From NCBI GenBank assembly GCA_012523605.1, contig JAAYTY010000144.1:1-51620 (forward strand): 51,620 bases of DNA, given 5' to 3'. How positions within the stretch are numbered: the stretch's first letter is position 1; every line of letters begins with the position of its first letter. The translations under genes were made by a program, and so were the position numbers. The notes beneath the pieces are model-generated. The model was not told the DNA's origin, searched no databases, and was given only the letters and a program-made list of their open reading frames with translations. Source of the stretch: Candidatus Fermentibacterota bacterium (GTDB taxonomy: Bacteria; Fermentibacterota; Fermentibacteria; Fermentibacterales; Fermentibacteraceae). This document shows positions 34,111 through 44,213 of the stretch, in pieces.

Positions 34111-35214
34111 ATGGACAGGAAAACGCCGCTCTACGATCGCCACTCGGCTCTAGGCGCCAGGATCGAACCCTTCGCGGGATACCTCATGCCCATCCAGTAC
34201 TCGGGCATCATGGCAGAACACATGGCCGTCCGCAAGAAGGCCGGGCTTTTCGACCTGTCGCACATGGGCGAATTCATGGTCGAGGGGCCCGGAGCGCTCG
34301 ACTTTCTCGACATGCTCCTCACCAACAACGCCGACGTCGAGCCGGGGAAGGCCTACTACAGCACGATGTGCTATCCCGACGGCGGCATAGTGGACGACCT
34401 GATAGTGTACCGGCTCTCCGAGAGCGAGTACCTAATGGTGGTGAACGCGGCCAACCTGGACAAGGACTGGGCCTGGGTCTCGAGCCACGCTCGAGGGTGT
34501 GACGTGCGTATCACCAACCGGAGCGACGAAACGGCCCTGGTGGCGATTCAGGGGCCGGAAGCCCAGAAGATAGCGTCGAAGTTCACGGACACCGATCTCG
34601 ATTCGATACCGTACTACGCCCACAGGAGCGGCGCCGTCGCAGGCAGGAGCGCCATCATCGCTCGGACCGGATACACGGGGGAGGACGGATTCGAGTTCTA
34701 CGTCTCCTCCGGAGACGCCACTGCCGTCTGGGACGCTGTGATGGACGACTCGGCCTCGAGCAGGATAGTCCCCGTGGGTCTCGGCGCCCGGGACACCCTT
34801 CGCCTGGAGGTGGGGTACGTCCTCTACGGAAACGACATAGACCATACGACTACCCCCCTGGAGGCGAAGCTGGGCTGGGTGGTGAAGCTGGCCTCGGGCA
34901 AGGATTTCATCGGCCGCGAGGTTCTTGCGAGGCAGAAGGAGGAGGGAACCGCGCGGAGCCTAGTCGGGCTCAGGGTCGAGGGCCGCGGAGTCATACGCCA
35001 CGGCACAGACCTCTACTCCGGGGAGAGCCGCGTCGGTGTGGTGACCAGCGGGACGATGGCCCCGGCTCTAGGGGTCTCCGTGGGCCTCGGCTATGTCGAG
35101 AAGGCCCTTGCAAAGACCGGCACTCCGCTCGAGGCCGAGATCAGGGGCAGCCGTGTGCCGGTGAAGGTCGTCAAGATACCTTTCTATACAACTGGCAGCC
35201 GCCGCCAGGCATGA
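34111..35214 (+). CDS. gcvT: Glycine cleavage system T protein (aminomethyltransferase)
   Basis: The 367-residue enzyme moves the aminomethyl carbon from lipoyl-GcvH to tetrahydrofolate and releases ammonia. Family motifs are FAGYLMPIQYSGI, KKAGLFDLSHMGEF, TGYTGEDGFEFYV, ARDTLRLEVGYVLYGNDID and FIGREVL. The ATG at 34111 follows an AGGGAGAG ribosome site and gives the normal N-terminus. It opens a complete gcvT-gcvH-gcvPA-gcvPB run. Confidence 0.95.
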   Translation: MDRKTPLYDRHSALGARIEPFAGYLMPIQYSGIMAEHMAVRKKAGLFDLSHMGEFMVEGPGALDFLDMLLTNNADVEPGKAYYSTMCYPDGGIVDDLIVYRLSESEYLMVVNAANLDKDWAWVSSHARGCDVRITNRSDETALVAIQGPEAQKIASKFTDTDLDSIPYYAHRSGAVAGRSAIIARTGYTGEDGFEFYVSSGDATAVWDAVMDDSASSRIVPVGLGARDTLRLEVGYVLYGNDIDHTTTPLEAKLGWVVKLASGKDFIGREVLARQKEEGTARSLVGLRVEGRGVIRHGTDLYSGESRVGVVTSGTMAPALGVSVGLGYVEKALAKTGTPLEAEIRGSRVPVKVVKIPFYTTGSRRQA

Positions 35215-35236
35215 CCGGGCGGGGAAGGAGCTTCGC

Positions 35237-35623
35237 ATGAGCAGCATCCCTAAGAATCTCCGTTACACCGAGACCCACGAGTGGGCAAGGCTGGAGGCCG
35301 ACGGCACGGTGACCATAGGCATCACGGACTACGCTCAGCATCAGATGGGCGAGATAGTCATGGTGGAGCTGCCCAGGAAGGGGCATCAGGCGGCCAGAGG
35401 TGCGAGCCTGGGCGCCCTCGAGGCGGTGAAGACCGCCTCCGACTACTACTCTCCCGTGGATGGAACCGTGGAGGACGCCAACACGAAGCTCGAGTCAGAC
35501 CCCGGTCTGGTGAACACCGACTGCTACGGGGCCGGCTGGCTCGCGGTCGTGAAACCCTCCGACCCCTCTCAGCTCGACTCGCTCATGGACGCATCCGGCT
35601 ACGCCAGGCATACGGGCGAATAG
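35237..35623 (+). CDS. gcvH: Glycine cleavage system H protein
   Basis: This 128-residue carrier has the H-protein fold with the lipoylation site in LEAVKTASDYYSPVDG, where the lysine of AVKTAS is modified. It shuttles the aminomethyl group between the P and T proteins. Length and C-terminus are typical. A GGAAGGAG-like site lies just upstream. Confidence 0.95.
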   Translation: MSSIPKNLRYTETHEWARLEADGTVTIGITDYAQHQMGEIVMVELPRKGHQAARGASLGALEAVKTASDYYSPVDGTVEDANTKLESDPGLVNTDCYGAGWLAVVKPSDPSQLDSLMDASGYARHTGE

Positions 35624-35630
35624 GGAACAG

Positions 35631-36977
<1,347 letters not shown>

Positions 36978-36978
36978 G

Positions 36979-38439
36979 ATGGAAGGGACCATCTTCTCGA
37001 AGAGCTGCTGCGGACGCCGGGGAATGGACCTCCCAGCGCCGGAGGTTCCCGTGCTCGATCCCTCCGCGGTCCTGGGTCCCGGCAGGCTCCGTTCCGCGCC
37101 GGTCGGCCTCCCCCAGGTCAGCGAGCCTCAGGCCGTGAGGCACTTCGTCAACCTCGGGGTCAAGAACTACCACGTGGACAAAGGCATCTATCCGCTGGGC
37201 TCTTGCACGATGAAATACAATCCCAAGCTCAACGAGGACCTCGCGAGGCACCCTGCCTTCGCCGGCCTGCACCCGCTTGCTCCGGCCCGGGCCGCCCAGG
37301 GCGCGCTGGAGCTGATGCACGAGCTGGGGACCTACCTGTGCGAGATCACGGGATTCCGCGGAGTGACCCTCCAGCCTGCCGCCGGAGCCCAGGGTGAGTT
37401 CACGGGACTCCTCCTCATCAGGAAGTGGCACGACGCGAGGGGAGATGCCGGAAGGGTCGAGGTGCTGATGCCCGATTCGGCCCACGGCACCAACCCCGCA
37501 TCCAGCACTCTGGCGGGCATGCGGGTGGTCAGCGTGAAATCCGACTCCCGAGGCGAAGTGGATCTCGACGACCTGAAGGCGAAGGCCGGCCCCCTGACCG
37601 CGGCTCTCATGCTGACGAACCCCAACACTCTCGGGATCTTCGAGTCGCGCATCGGAGAGATCACGAGGATCGTCCACGAGGCCGGCGGCCTCTGCTACAT
37701 GGACGGAGCGAACCTCAACGCCCTCCTGGGGATCGCGAGGCCGGGGGACATGGGATTCGACGTCTGCCACGTGAACCTGCACAAGACCTTCTCCACCCCC
37801 CACGGCGGAGGCGGGCCCGGCGCGGGGCCCGTGGCCTGCGCCGAGCCTCTGGCCAGGTTCCTGCCGAATCCGGTCGTCGTGCGCGCCGGGGACGGCTCCT
37901 ATGCGTTCGAGCCCGGCGGGAGGGAGTCCTTCGGAAGGCTGCTGGCCTTCCACGGCAACTTCGGGGTTCTCGTCAGGGCCTGGGCGTACATCCGGACTCT
38001 CGGCGCGGCAGGCCTCCGCGAGACGGCCGAGAACGCGCTGATAAACGCCAACTACCTCAGGGCGCGGCTGAAGGGTGCCTTCGAGCTTCCCTATGACCAC
38101 GGCCCCTGCATGCACGAGTTCGTGCTGTCGGGCGAGGCGCAGGCGAAGAAAGGCGTCAGGACGCTGGACATCGCGAAGAGGCTGCTCGACTACGGTTTCC
38201 ATGCCCCCACCATCTATTTCCCCCTGATCGTTCACGAGGCGATCATGATCGAGCCCACCGAGACCGAGGGTCTCCAGTCCCTCGACGCCTTCGCGGACGC
38301 CATGCTCGCCATCGCGAGGGAGGTCGAGGAGAAGCCGCACCTCGTCACGGACGCACCGGTGAACACGCCGGTCCTTCGGCTCGACGAGGTCCGCGCCGTG
38401 AAGGAGCTGGACATAGCGGAACCGTGGGAGAGAACGTAG
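36979..38439 (+). CDS. gcvPB: Glycine dehydrogenase (decarboxylating), beta subunit (P2)
   Basis: This 486-residue subunit contains the PLP lysine in NLHKTFSTPHGGGGPG and the family segments YPLGSCTMKYNPKLNE, PDSAHGTNPASS, LTNPNTLGIF and YMDGANLNA. The ATG at 36979 gives the expected start; the longer frame is inside gcvPA. Its end overlaps the next gene by 16 bases, so translation continues into the PH-like and GlmL genes. Confidence 0.95.
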   Translation: MEGTIFSKSCCGRRGMDLPAPEVPVLDPSAVLGPGRLRSAPVGLPQVSEPQAVRHFVNLGVKNYHVDKGIYPLGSCTMKYNPKLNEDLARHPAFAGLHPLAPARAAQGALELMHELGTYLCEITGFRGVTLQPAAGAQGEFTGLLLIRKWHDARGDAGRVEVLMPDSAHGTNPASSTLAGMRVVSVKSDSRGEVDLDDLKAKAGPLTAALMLTNPNTLGIFESRIGEITRIVHEAGGLCYMDGANLNALLGIARPGDMGFDVCHVNLHKTFSTPHGGGGPGAGPVACAEPLARFLPNPVVVRAGDGSYAFEPGGRESFGRLLAFHGNFGVLVRAWAYIRTLGAAGLRETAENALINANYLRARLKGAFELPYDHGPCMHEFVLSGEAQAKKGVRTLDIAKRLLDYGFHAPTIYFPLIVHEAIMIEPTETEGLQSLDAFADAMLAIAREVEEKPHLVTDAPVNTPVLRLDEVRAVKELDIAEPWERT

Positions 38440-38867
38440 AAACCGGGGCGCGGTCCGTACTCGAGTGGAGGTCGCACCCTGCAGCCGAGAGGCCGCTGGC
38501 CGCCGCCCTTCTGCTCGTTATAATGCTCGCTGCCACGGGCGGGGCGGTGCTCTGGGGCGGAAGCCCGTGGTGGGGCGTCGTGGGCTTCGCGATGCTCTTC
38601 CTGGGCTTGTGGAGCTTCCTCCTGCCCGCCTGGTACCGGATGGACGGGAAGGGGGTCTCGAAGCGCACCGTCTTCGGCCTGGAGAAGCGCGAGTGGCGGG
38701 AAGTCAGGAGCTTCACGGTGGACAGGTACGGAATGCTCCTCAGTCCGTTTCCCGGACCTGCGAGGCTGGCGAAGTTCCGCGGGCTGTCCGTCCAGTTCTC
38801 GCCCTCCAACAGGGAGGAAGTCGTTGGGTTTGTCGAGGCAAGGACCGTGGGGGACCGTACCCGCTGA
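38424..38867 (+). CDS. Small membrane protein with PH-like cytoplasmic domain
   Basis: The 147-residue product has two hydrophobic helices (about 25-43 and 50-70), then a strand-rich domain (YRMDGKGVSKRTVFGLEKREWREVRSFTV) that looks like a bacterial PH/DUF304-type fold. Function unknown. The GTG at 38424 lies within gcvPB, and the 3' end overlaps the next gene by 44 bases. It appears to be the first gene of the accessory part of the gcv transcript. Confidence 0.65.
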   Translation: MGENVETGARSVLEWRSHPAAERPLAAALLLVIMLAATGGAVLWGGSPWWGVVGFAMLFLGLWSFLLPAWYRMDGKGVSKRTVFGLEKREWREVRSFTVDRYGMLLSPFPGPARLAKFRGLSVQFSPSNREEVVGFVEARTVGDRTR

Positions 38868-39273
38868 CGCCGCGGAGGGCGAGTCCTACGACGATCTGAT
38901 AGGGAAGATCGCCCGTGAGATAGTCAGCCGCGAACTCACAGTTCCGGCGATCATGTTCCTCGAGTCGGTTAAGCCCCTGTCGTTCCTCGGGAACCAGCTT
39001 CTCGTGTTCCTGGATCCGGTGGTCTCCCTCGTGGTGACCTCGGGGGAATACCGGCGCTTCGTCAGGATGCTCGAGGACAGGGAGAACCTCGAAAGGCTGA
39101 TATCCGTGATAGAGGAGGAAAACGCCCTCGAAGAGGCCCGCAGGAGGGAGGAGAGGAGCAGGCGCCCCCGGCGCGGGCTTCGCGCCTTCTTCGGGCGCCG
39201 TGGAGGGCCCGCAGGGGAGCAGAAGGGAGACGGCATTGGCCGGCAAGGAGATCACCAGGATACTGGCAACTGA
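38824..39273 (+). CDS. Hypothetical protein with charged coiled-coil tail, upstream of glmL
   Basis: This 149-residue protein has a hydrophobic central stretch (MFLESVKPLSFLGNQLLVFLDPVVSLVV, about 44-71), possibly membrane-associated, and a charged helical tail (ERLISVIEEENALEEARRREER). No family recognised. The TTG at 38824 is the start because GGAGG (38813-38817) sits six bases upstream and no ATG, GTG or TTG occurs between 38833 and residue 44. It overlaps the neighbours on both sides by about 40 bases, unusually long for this window and a sign of tight coupling to the GlmL-type ATPase gene. Confidence 0.6.
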   Translation: MGLSRQGPWGTVPADAAEGESYDDLIGKIAREIVSRELTVPAIMFLESVKPLSFLGNQLLVFLDPVVSLVVTSGEYRRFVRMLEDRENLERLISVIEEENALEEARRREERSRRPRRGLRAFFGRRGGPAGEQKGDGIGRQGDHQDTGN

Positions 39274-41101
39274 CTGCGGCAGCACGACGACCAAGGCCAT
39301 TCTCATCGAGAAGCGGGCCGGCGAGTACAGGCTGATCCGCCGGGGCGAGGCGCCGACGACGGTGGAGGCGCCCGCCGAGGACGTGACCAAGGGGGTGCTC
39401 AACGCCGTAGGCGAGATAGAGGACCTCGAGGGCAGGGAGTTCCTCGACGCCTCCCGCGAAGGGATAGCCGTGGGTGACGATCTCTCCAGGGGCGTGGACA
39501 TCTTCGTCTCTACCTCCTCCGCCGGGGGAGGGCTCCAGATGACCGTCGCCGGAGTGGTCAAGTCCATGACCGGCGAGAGCGCCCAGCGCGCCGCCCTCGG
39601 CGCCGGCGCGATCGTCATGGACGTCGTCGCCTCGAACGACGGCCGGCTGTTCCACGAGAAGGTCGCCGACATCAGGCGCCTCCGGCCGGACATGATCCTG
39701 CTCTCCGGCGGCATAGACGGAGGGACCATAGACCATGTCGTGGAACTGGCCGAGGTCATAAGGGCCGCCGACCCCAAGCCCAGGTTCGGGGTGGGCTACA
39801 AGCTGCCCGTCATCTACGCAGGGAACAGGGACGCCACAGGAGAGGTGGAGCACGAGCTCGGCGGGATGTCCGCCCTCAAGGTGGTCCCCAACATCCGGCC
39901 CGTCCTCGAGAGGGAGAACCTGGGCCCGGCGCGCGACACGATACACGAACTCTTCATGGAGCATGTCATGGCCCAGGCTCCGGGCTACGGCAAGCTGATG
40001 CAGTGGGCTGGCCACTGGGTTGACGGCAGGTGGGAGAACGTTCCGATCATGCCCACTCCAGGGGCCGTCGGAAAGCTGATCGAGATGGTCGCCAGGGCCG
40101 AGGGCATCCATGTCATGGGCGTGGATATCGGCGGCGCCACGACCGACGTGTTCAGCGTCTTCGACAGCCAGGGCCAGCCCGTCTTCAACCGCACCGTATC
40201 GGCCAACCTGGGGATGAGCTACAGCATTTCGAACGTCCTCGCCAGCGCAGGCATGGAGAACGTGATGCGCTGGGTTCCCTTCAGGATGGACGAGGCCGAC
40301 CTCAGAAACCGCATCCGGAACAAGATGATCAGACCCACGACCATCCCGCAGACCCTCGAGGAGCTGATCGTCGAGCAGGCTATCAGCCGGGAGGCCCTGA
40401 GACTTGCCCTGGTCCAGCACCGGGAGCTGGCCGTGGGCCTCAAGGGGGTGGCGCAGGAGCGGACCATCGGCGACGCCTTCGAGCAGACCCAGACGGGTGC
40501 GACCCTGGTGGACATGATGAAGCTCGACCTGCTGATCGGCTCGGGCGGAGTCCTGTCCCATGCTCCGAGGAGATGCCAGGCGGCGCTGATGATGATCGAC
40601 TCGTTCCTCCCCGAAGGCATCACGATGCTGGCGGTGGACTCGATCTTCATGATGCCCCAGCTCGGCGTTCTCTCGAAAGAGCTCCCGGAAGCGGCCGCCG
40701 AGGTCTTCGACAAGGACTGCCTCATCCGGCTCGGAAGCTGCGTCGCTCCTTCCGGCCAGTCGAAGGACGGCCAGACCACCGCGACCATGCAGATGGAGGC
40801 CCCCGACGGCCGGACGCGCGAGTTCAGGATCGTCTACGGCAGAATGGAGGTGATCCCCCTGGGCGTCGGCGAGAAGGCAAGGGTAACGATACGCCCGGCG
40901 AAGGGGATAGATGTCGGAGCCGGTCCCGGAAGGCAGCTCGAATCGGTGGTCGAGGGCGGAGTCGTTGGAGTCGTGCTCGACGGCAGGGGCAGGCAGCCGT
41001 TCGGCCTTCCGGCGGGAGACGCCGAGAGGATCCGCAAGCTGCAGGAGTGGGCCATGGCCATGACGGCCTACCCCGAGAAGTTCCTTTCCCTGGGGAGGTA
41101 G
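39236..41101 (+). CDS. GlmL/MutL-family ASKHA ATPase with C-terminal extension
   Basis: The 621-residue protein has an actin/Hsp70-type nucleotide fold: phosphate loop 1 ATDCGSTTTKAIL (about 9-21), phosphate loop 2 GVDIGGATTDVFSVF (about 295-309) and adenosine loop IGSGGVLSH (about 433-441). It matches the GlmL/MutL family, thought to support the B12 glutamate mutase of some anaerobes. It is longer than classic GlmL, with about 130 extra C-terminal residues (DKDCLIRLGSCVAPSG onward). No glmE, glmS or other mutase gene is near. Start: TTG at 39236 with AAGGGAG upstream; no ATG or GTG gives a full phosphate loop. A 4-base gap leads to the next gene. Confidence 0.75.
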   Translation: MAGKEITRILATDCGSTTTKAILIEKRAGEYRLIRRGEAPTTVEAPAEDVTKGVLNAVGEIEDLEGREFLDASREGIAVGDDLSRGVDIFVSTSSAGGGLQMTVAGVVKSMTGESAQRAALGAGAIVMDVVASNDGRLFHEKVADIRRLRPDMILLSGGIDGGTIDHVVELAEVIRAADPKPRFGVGYKLPVIYAGNRDATGEVEHELGGMSALKVVPNIRPVLERENLGPARDTIHELFMEHVMAQAPGYGKLMQWAGHWVDGRWENVPIMPTPGAVGKLIEMVARAEGIHVMGVDIGGATTDVFSVFDSQGQPVFNRTVSANLGMSYSISNVLASAGMENVMRWVPFRMDEADLRNRIRNKMIRPTTIPQTLEELIVEQAISREALRLALVQHRELAVGLKGVAQERTIGDAFEQTQTGATLVDMMKLDLLIGSGGVLSHAPRRCQAALMMIDSFLPEGITMLAVDSIFMMPQLGVLSKELPEAAAEVFDKDCLIRLGSCVAPSGQSKDGQTTATMQMEAPDGRTREFRIVYGRMEVIPLGVGEKARVTIRPAKGIDVGAGPGRQLESVVEGGVVGVVLDGRGRQPFGLPAGDAERIRKLQEWAMAMTAYPEKFLSLGR

Positions 41102-41105
41102 GAGG

Positions 41106-42227
41106 ATGGCATTCGCTTACACACCGGGTCTCAGGGTCGCCGACGTGACGACCGTCCGCAAGGAACGCCGCCTCCCGCTCAAGGGCAGAGTCCTGGTCCG
41201 TGAGGGCGCCGACGTGGACGCCGAGACGGTGGTCGCCAGGACCGAGCTGCCCGGCAACGTGAAGATGCTCAACATAGCCAACATTCTCGGCGTGCCGCCC
41301 GACGACATCCCGGAGCTCCTCTTGAAGAAGGAGGGCGACCCGCTGTCGGAGAACGAGACGATAGCCCAGTCCAGGGGGCTGTTCGGGCTGTTCCGGAACA
41401 CCGTGAGATCACCCATCGAGGGATCCTTCGAGAGCTTCAACAAGGTCACGGGACAGGCGGTTCTCAGGGAGCCGCCGATTCCGGTGACCATCGACGCATA
41501 CGTGAAGGGGCGCGTGGTGGAAGTGATCCCCGACGAGGGCGTCGTGGTGGAGACGAGGGCCACCTTCGTACAGGGCATCTTCGGCATCGGAGGAGAGGTC
41601 AGAGGGTTCCTGAAGACGGTCGTCAAGAGCCCCGACCAGGAGCTGACATCCGATCTGATAGACGCCTCCTGCTCGGGGAGGATCCTGGTGGGAGGCTCGT
41701 TCGTTACCGTGGCCACGCTCCGGAAGGCCGTGTCGGCCGGTGTGAAGGGGATGGTCGTCGGCGGCTTCGACGACAGGGATCTGAAGGATTTCCTCGGCTA
41801 CGATCTCGGCGTCGCCATCACAGGCCACGAGAACAAGGGCATAACCCTCGTCCTGACGGAGGGGTTCGGCCGCATGAACATGGCCCGGGCCACTTTCGAC
41901 CTCCTGAGGAGCCGCGAGGGAATGCTCGCGAGCATAAACGGCGCGACACAGATCAGGGCGGGGGTGATCCGCCCGGAGGTGGTCATCCCGGTCGGCGACG
42001 AGGTACAGGGCAAACCGCCTTCGAGGGAGCAGGGGGCTCTCGTCACCGGATCGCCCGTCAGGGTCATCAGGGCGCCGTATTTCGGCAGGCTGGGCAGAGT
42101 GTCGGCGCTGCCGCCGGAGCTGCAGCAGCTCGAGACCGAGGCTCACGTGAGGGTGCTCGAAGTGGAGTTCGGGGACGGCTCCAGGGCGGTGGTGCCCAGG
42201 GCAAACGTCGAGCTCATAGAGGAATAG
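41106..42227 (+). CDS. Multidomain protein with barrel-sandwich-like N-terminus and KOW-like C-terminus
   Basis: The 373-residue soluble protein begins with two segments reminiscent of biotinyl/lipoyl-like barrel-sandwich folds or the RnfC/NqrA N-terminus (LPLKGRVLVREGADVDAETVVARTELPG, about 20-50; RSPIEGSFESFNKVTGQ and KGRVVEVIPDEGVVVETRA, about 100-155). A Rossmann-like middle (ILVGGSFVTVATLRKAV, MVVGGFDDRDLKDFLGYDLGVAITG) precedes a C-terminal KOW-like domain (VRVIRAPYFGRLGRVSALPPELQ, VPRANVELIEE). I know no function. It directly follows the GlmL-type gene and is closed by a strong hairpin terminator at 42271-42292. Confidence 0.65.
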   Translation: MAFAYTPGLRVADVTTVRKERRLPLKGRVLVREGADVDAETVVARTELPGNVKMLNIANILGVPPDDIPELLLKKEGDPLSENETIAQSRGLFGLFRNTVRSPIEGSFESFNKVTGQAVLREPPIPVTIDAYVKGRVVEVIPDEGVVVETRATFVQGIFGIGGEVRGFLKTVVKSPDQELTSDLIDASCSGRILVGGSFVTVATLRKAVSAGVKGMVVGGFDDRDLKDFLGYDLGVAITGHENKGITLVLTEGFGRMNMARATFDLLRSREGMLASINGATQIRAGVIRPEVVIPVGDEVQGKPPSREQGALVTGSPVRVIRAPYFGRLGRVSALPPELQQLETEAHVRVLEVEFGDGSRAVVPRANVELIEE

Positions 42228-42270
42228 GTCCGGGCATGTCCTTGCCCTGCTGTCAGGTTCTATCCATGAC

Positions 42271-42292
42271 CCGGGGAGTTTCGGCTCCCCGG
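42271..42292 (+). terminator. Intrinsic terminator after the KOW-like gene
   Basis: CCGGGGAG (42271-42278), loop TTTCGG, CTCCCCGG (42285-42292), then TTCCATTCT. An 8-pair GC stem and a partly T-rich tail fit an intrinsic terminator in the 100-base gap before the membrane module. Confidence 0.65.
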
Positions 42293-42327
42293 TTCCATTC
42301 TGAGGTCCTGTCGATCGGAGGAGTGGA

Positions 42328-43542
42328 ATGAGGTTGTTCGGTCTTCTCGCGCTGGCGCTGGCCGCCGGCCCGGCGGCACAGCCGGCCGGGCCGCCCGGGA
42401 CCGGCCCGGTTGCATACGGGCAGGCCGCGGCCGACTCGATGCCTTCACCGCCCCCTGCGCCTTCGGTGACCGGTCTCGCCGCCCGCGATGTGCGCGACGA
42501 CGCCGGCGGCGCGATCGAGCTCTCGTGGGAGCTGGTTCCAGGCGTGACGGCCGACTCGCTCCTCGTGTCCCGAAGCGCCGACGGCGGGACATGGGAGACG
42601 GTCGCCTTCCTGCCCGGAGCCGAAGTGGTGTTCACGGACGAGGGGCTGGAGGACGGCGTCGAGTACTCCTACACCGTCACCTCCCTCCTGGGCGGTGCGG
42701 CATCCCAGCCGGCGGGGCCGGTTTCTGCGGTCCCCTCGGCGCAGTGGCTTCACTCGAAGCGCACCGGGATGCTCATCATCCTGGTCCTGCTCTCCGGCGT
42801 GATCTTCTGGTTCATCGACCAGGGCAGGAAGGGCCGAAAGCTGTACATACGCGAGATCGCCGGGCTCTCCGCCGTGGACGACGCCGTCGGCAGGGCCACC
42901 GAGATGGGCCGGTCGGTGCTCTACATCCCCGGCATCATGGGCATGGACGACATCCAGACGATAGCCAGCATGATCATCCTGGGGCGCGTGGCCGGCAAGA
43001 CCGCCGAGTACGGCGCCGACCTTCAGGTGCCGGTCTGCAACAGCGTCGTGATGAGCGTGGGACAGGAGATCGTGAAGGAGGCGTATCTCGCTGCCGGAAG
43101 GCCCGACTCCTACCGTCGCGACAATGTCTTCTACCTCACCGACGACCAGTTCGGATACGCGGCGGGCGTGGACGGGATAATGGTCCGCCAGCGGCCCGCA
43201 GCCATATTCATGCTGGGCACCTTCTACGCCGAGAGCCTCATCCTGGCCGAGACCGGCAAGAGCGTGGGCGCGATCCAGATCGCCGGCACGGCCATGCCCA
43301 GCCAGCTTCCGTTCTTCATCGCCGCCTGCGACTACACCCTCATAGGCGAGGAGCTCTTCGCCGCCAGCGCCTACCTTTCCCGCGAGCCCAAGCTCCTCGG
43401 GAGCCTGAAGGGCCAGGATGCAGCCAAGCTGATTATCATGCTGGTGATCGTTGTCGGCGTGCTCGCCGCCTCGATAGGCACATGGTGGGCGCCGGCGGCC
43501 TCCCTGGCGGACTTCCTCCGCCGCATCCTTCACGTCGAGTAG
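42328..43542 (+). CDS. Membrane protein with FN3 domain and DUF6754-like domain
   Basis: The 404-residue protein starts with a signal-like segment, then a Pro-rich spacer and an FN3 domain (about 45-128, ending SYTVTSL). A helix at about 147-164 (MLIILVLLSGVIFWFID) leads to a large soluble region (about 170-365) with VLYIPGIMGMDDIQTIAS, VCNSVVMSVGQEIVKEA and GTAMPSQLPFFIAAC. A second helix follows at about 372-390. From memory this resembles proteins annotated DUF6754, which I could not check. Role unknown. It is the first of four coupled membrane genes. Confidence 0.7.
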   Translation: MRLFGLLALALAAGPAAQPAGPPGTGPVAYGQAAADSMPSPPPAPSVTGLAARDVRDDAGGAIELSWELVPGVTADSLLVSRSADGGTWETVAFLPGAEVVFTDEGLEDGVEYSYTVTSLLGGAASQPAGPVSAVPSAQWLHSKRTGMLIILVLLSGVIFWFIDQGRKGRKLYIREIAGLSAVDDAVGRATEMGRSVLYIPGIMGMDDIQTIASMIILGRVAGKTAEYGADLQVPVCNSVVMSVGQEIVKEAYLAAGRPDSYRRDNVFYLTDDQFGYAAGVDGIMVRQRPAAIFMLGTFYAESLILAETGKSVGAIQIAGTAMPSQLPFFIAACDYTLIGEELFAASAYLSREPKLLGSLKGQDAAKLIIMLVIVVGVLAASIGTWWAPAASLADFLRRILHVE

Positions 43543-43553
43543 GGGGTGGCGGA

Positions 43554-44213
43554 ATGAGGACGATCCTTCCTCTCGCGATTACGTTCGTAACGGGAATGAT
43601 CATGGTACTCAACTTTTTCGTGCCCCACCGCCCCTTCAACTCCATGGGCAACTCGCTGTCCGACTGGTACATGATCGTGGCCTCCGCCGCCATCTTCCTC
43701 GGCGCGATGAACCTCCTCCAGGTCCACTTCGCGAGGATCCGCCACAGAGCCAGGAACTGGCAGTACAGCCCGGTGGCGATAGGCGGGTTCCTCCTCATGC
43801 TGACGGCCGGGCTGGTCACCGGTGTGGAGGAGGGCCGCGCATTCGACTTCATGTTCCAGAACATGGTGGTCCCGATGGGAGCGACGATGTTCAGCCTCCT
43901 CGCCTTCTTCGTCGCGTCAGCCGCCTTCAGGGCGTTCAGATCGTCCAACTGGAGGGCCACCCTCCTCCTGGTCTCGGCGTTCGTCGTCATGCTGGGCAGG
44001 GTTCCGATCGGCGACCTCCTGTGGAGGCTCGTGCCCGGAGCGGCTTCGGGTGCGCATCCGAGCCTGGTGACGGAGATCGCCGAGTGGATAATGCAGGTCC
44101 CCAACATGGCCGGACAGCGAGCTGTGATGATAGGTGCCGCGCTGGGCGTCGTCGCCACCTCGCTCCGCATGATCTTCGGCGTCGAGCGCAGCTACCTCGG
44201 AGGTGCGGACTGA
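43554..44213 (+). CDS. Multi-pass membrane protein of unknown function
   Basis: The 219-residue product has about five or six hydrophobic helices: an N-terminal LPLAITFVTGMIMVLNFFV, then MIVASAAIFLGAMNLLQ, SPVAIGGFLLMLTAGLVTG, FSLLAFFVASAAF, LLLVSAFVVMLGRV and a C-terminal one. A conserved-looking NSMGNSLSDWY segment lies after the first helix. No family recognised. Its stop shares one base with the next ATG. Confidence 0.7.
   Translation: MRTILPLAITFVTGMIMVLNFFVPHRPFNSMGNSLSDWYMIVASAAIFLGAMNLLQVHFARIRHRARNWQYSPVAIGGFLLMLTAGLVTGVEEGRAFDFMFQNMVVPMGATMFSLLAFFVASAAFRAFRSSNWRATLLLVSAFVVMLGRVPIGDLLWRLVPGAASGAHPSLVTEIAEWIMQVPNMAGQRAVMIGAALGVVATSLRMIFGVERSYLGGAD

Noticed and set aside
39236-42227. 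Glutamate mutase operon
   Set aside because: A GlmL-type gene suggested it, but neither mutase subunit gene nor methylaspartate lyase is in the window, and the next gene has no B12-binding motif.
42242-42270. Promoter before the membrane module (TTGCCC and TATCCA)
   Set aside because: Spacing is only about 13 bases and the -10 would run into the terminator stem. The module's promoter is not clear to me.
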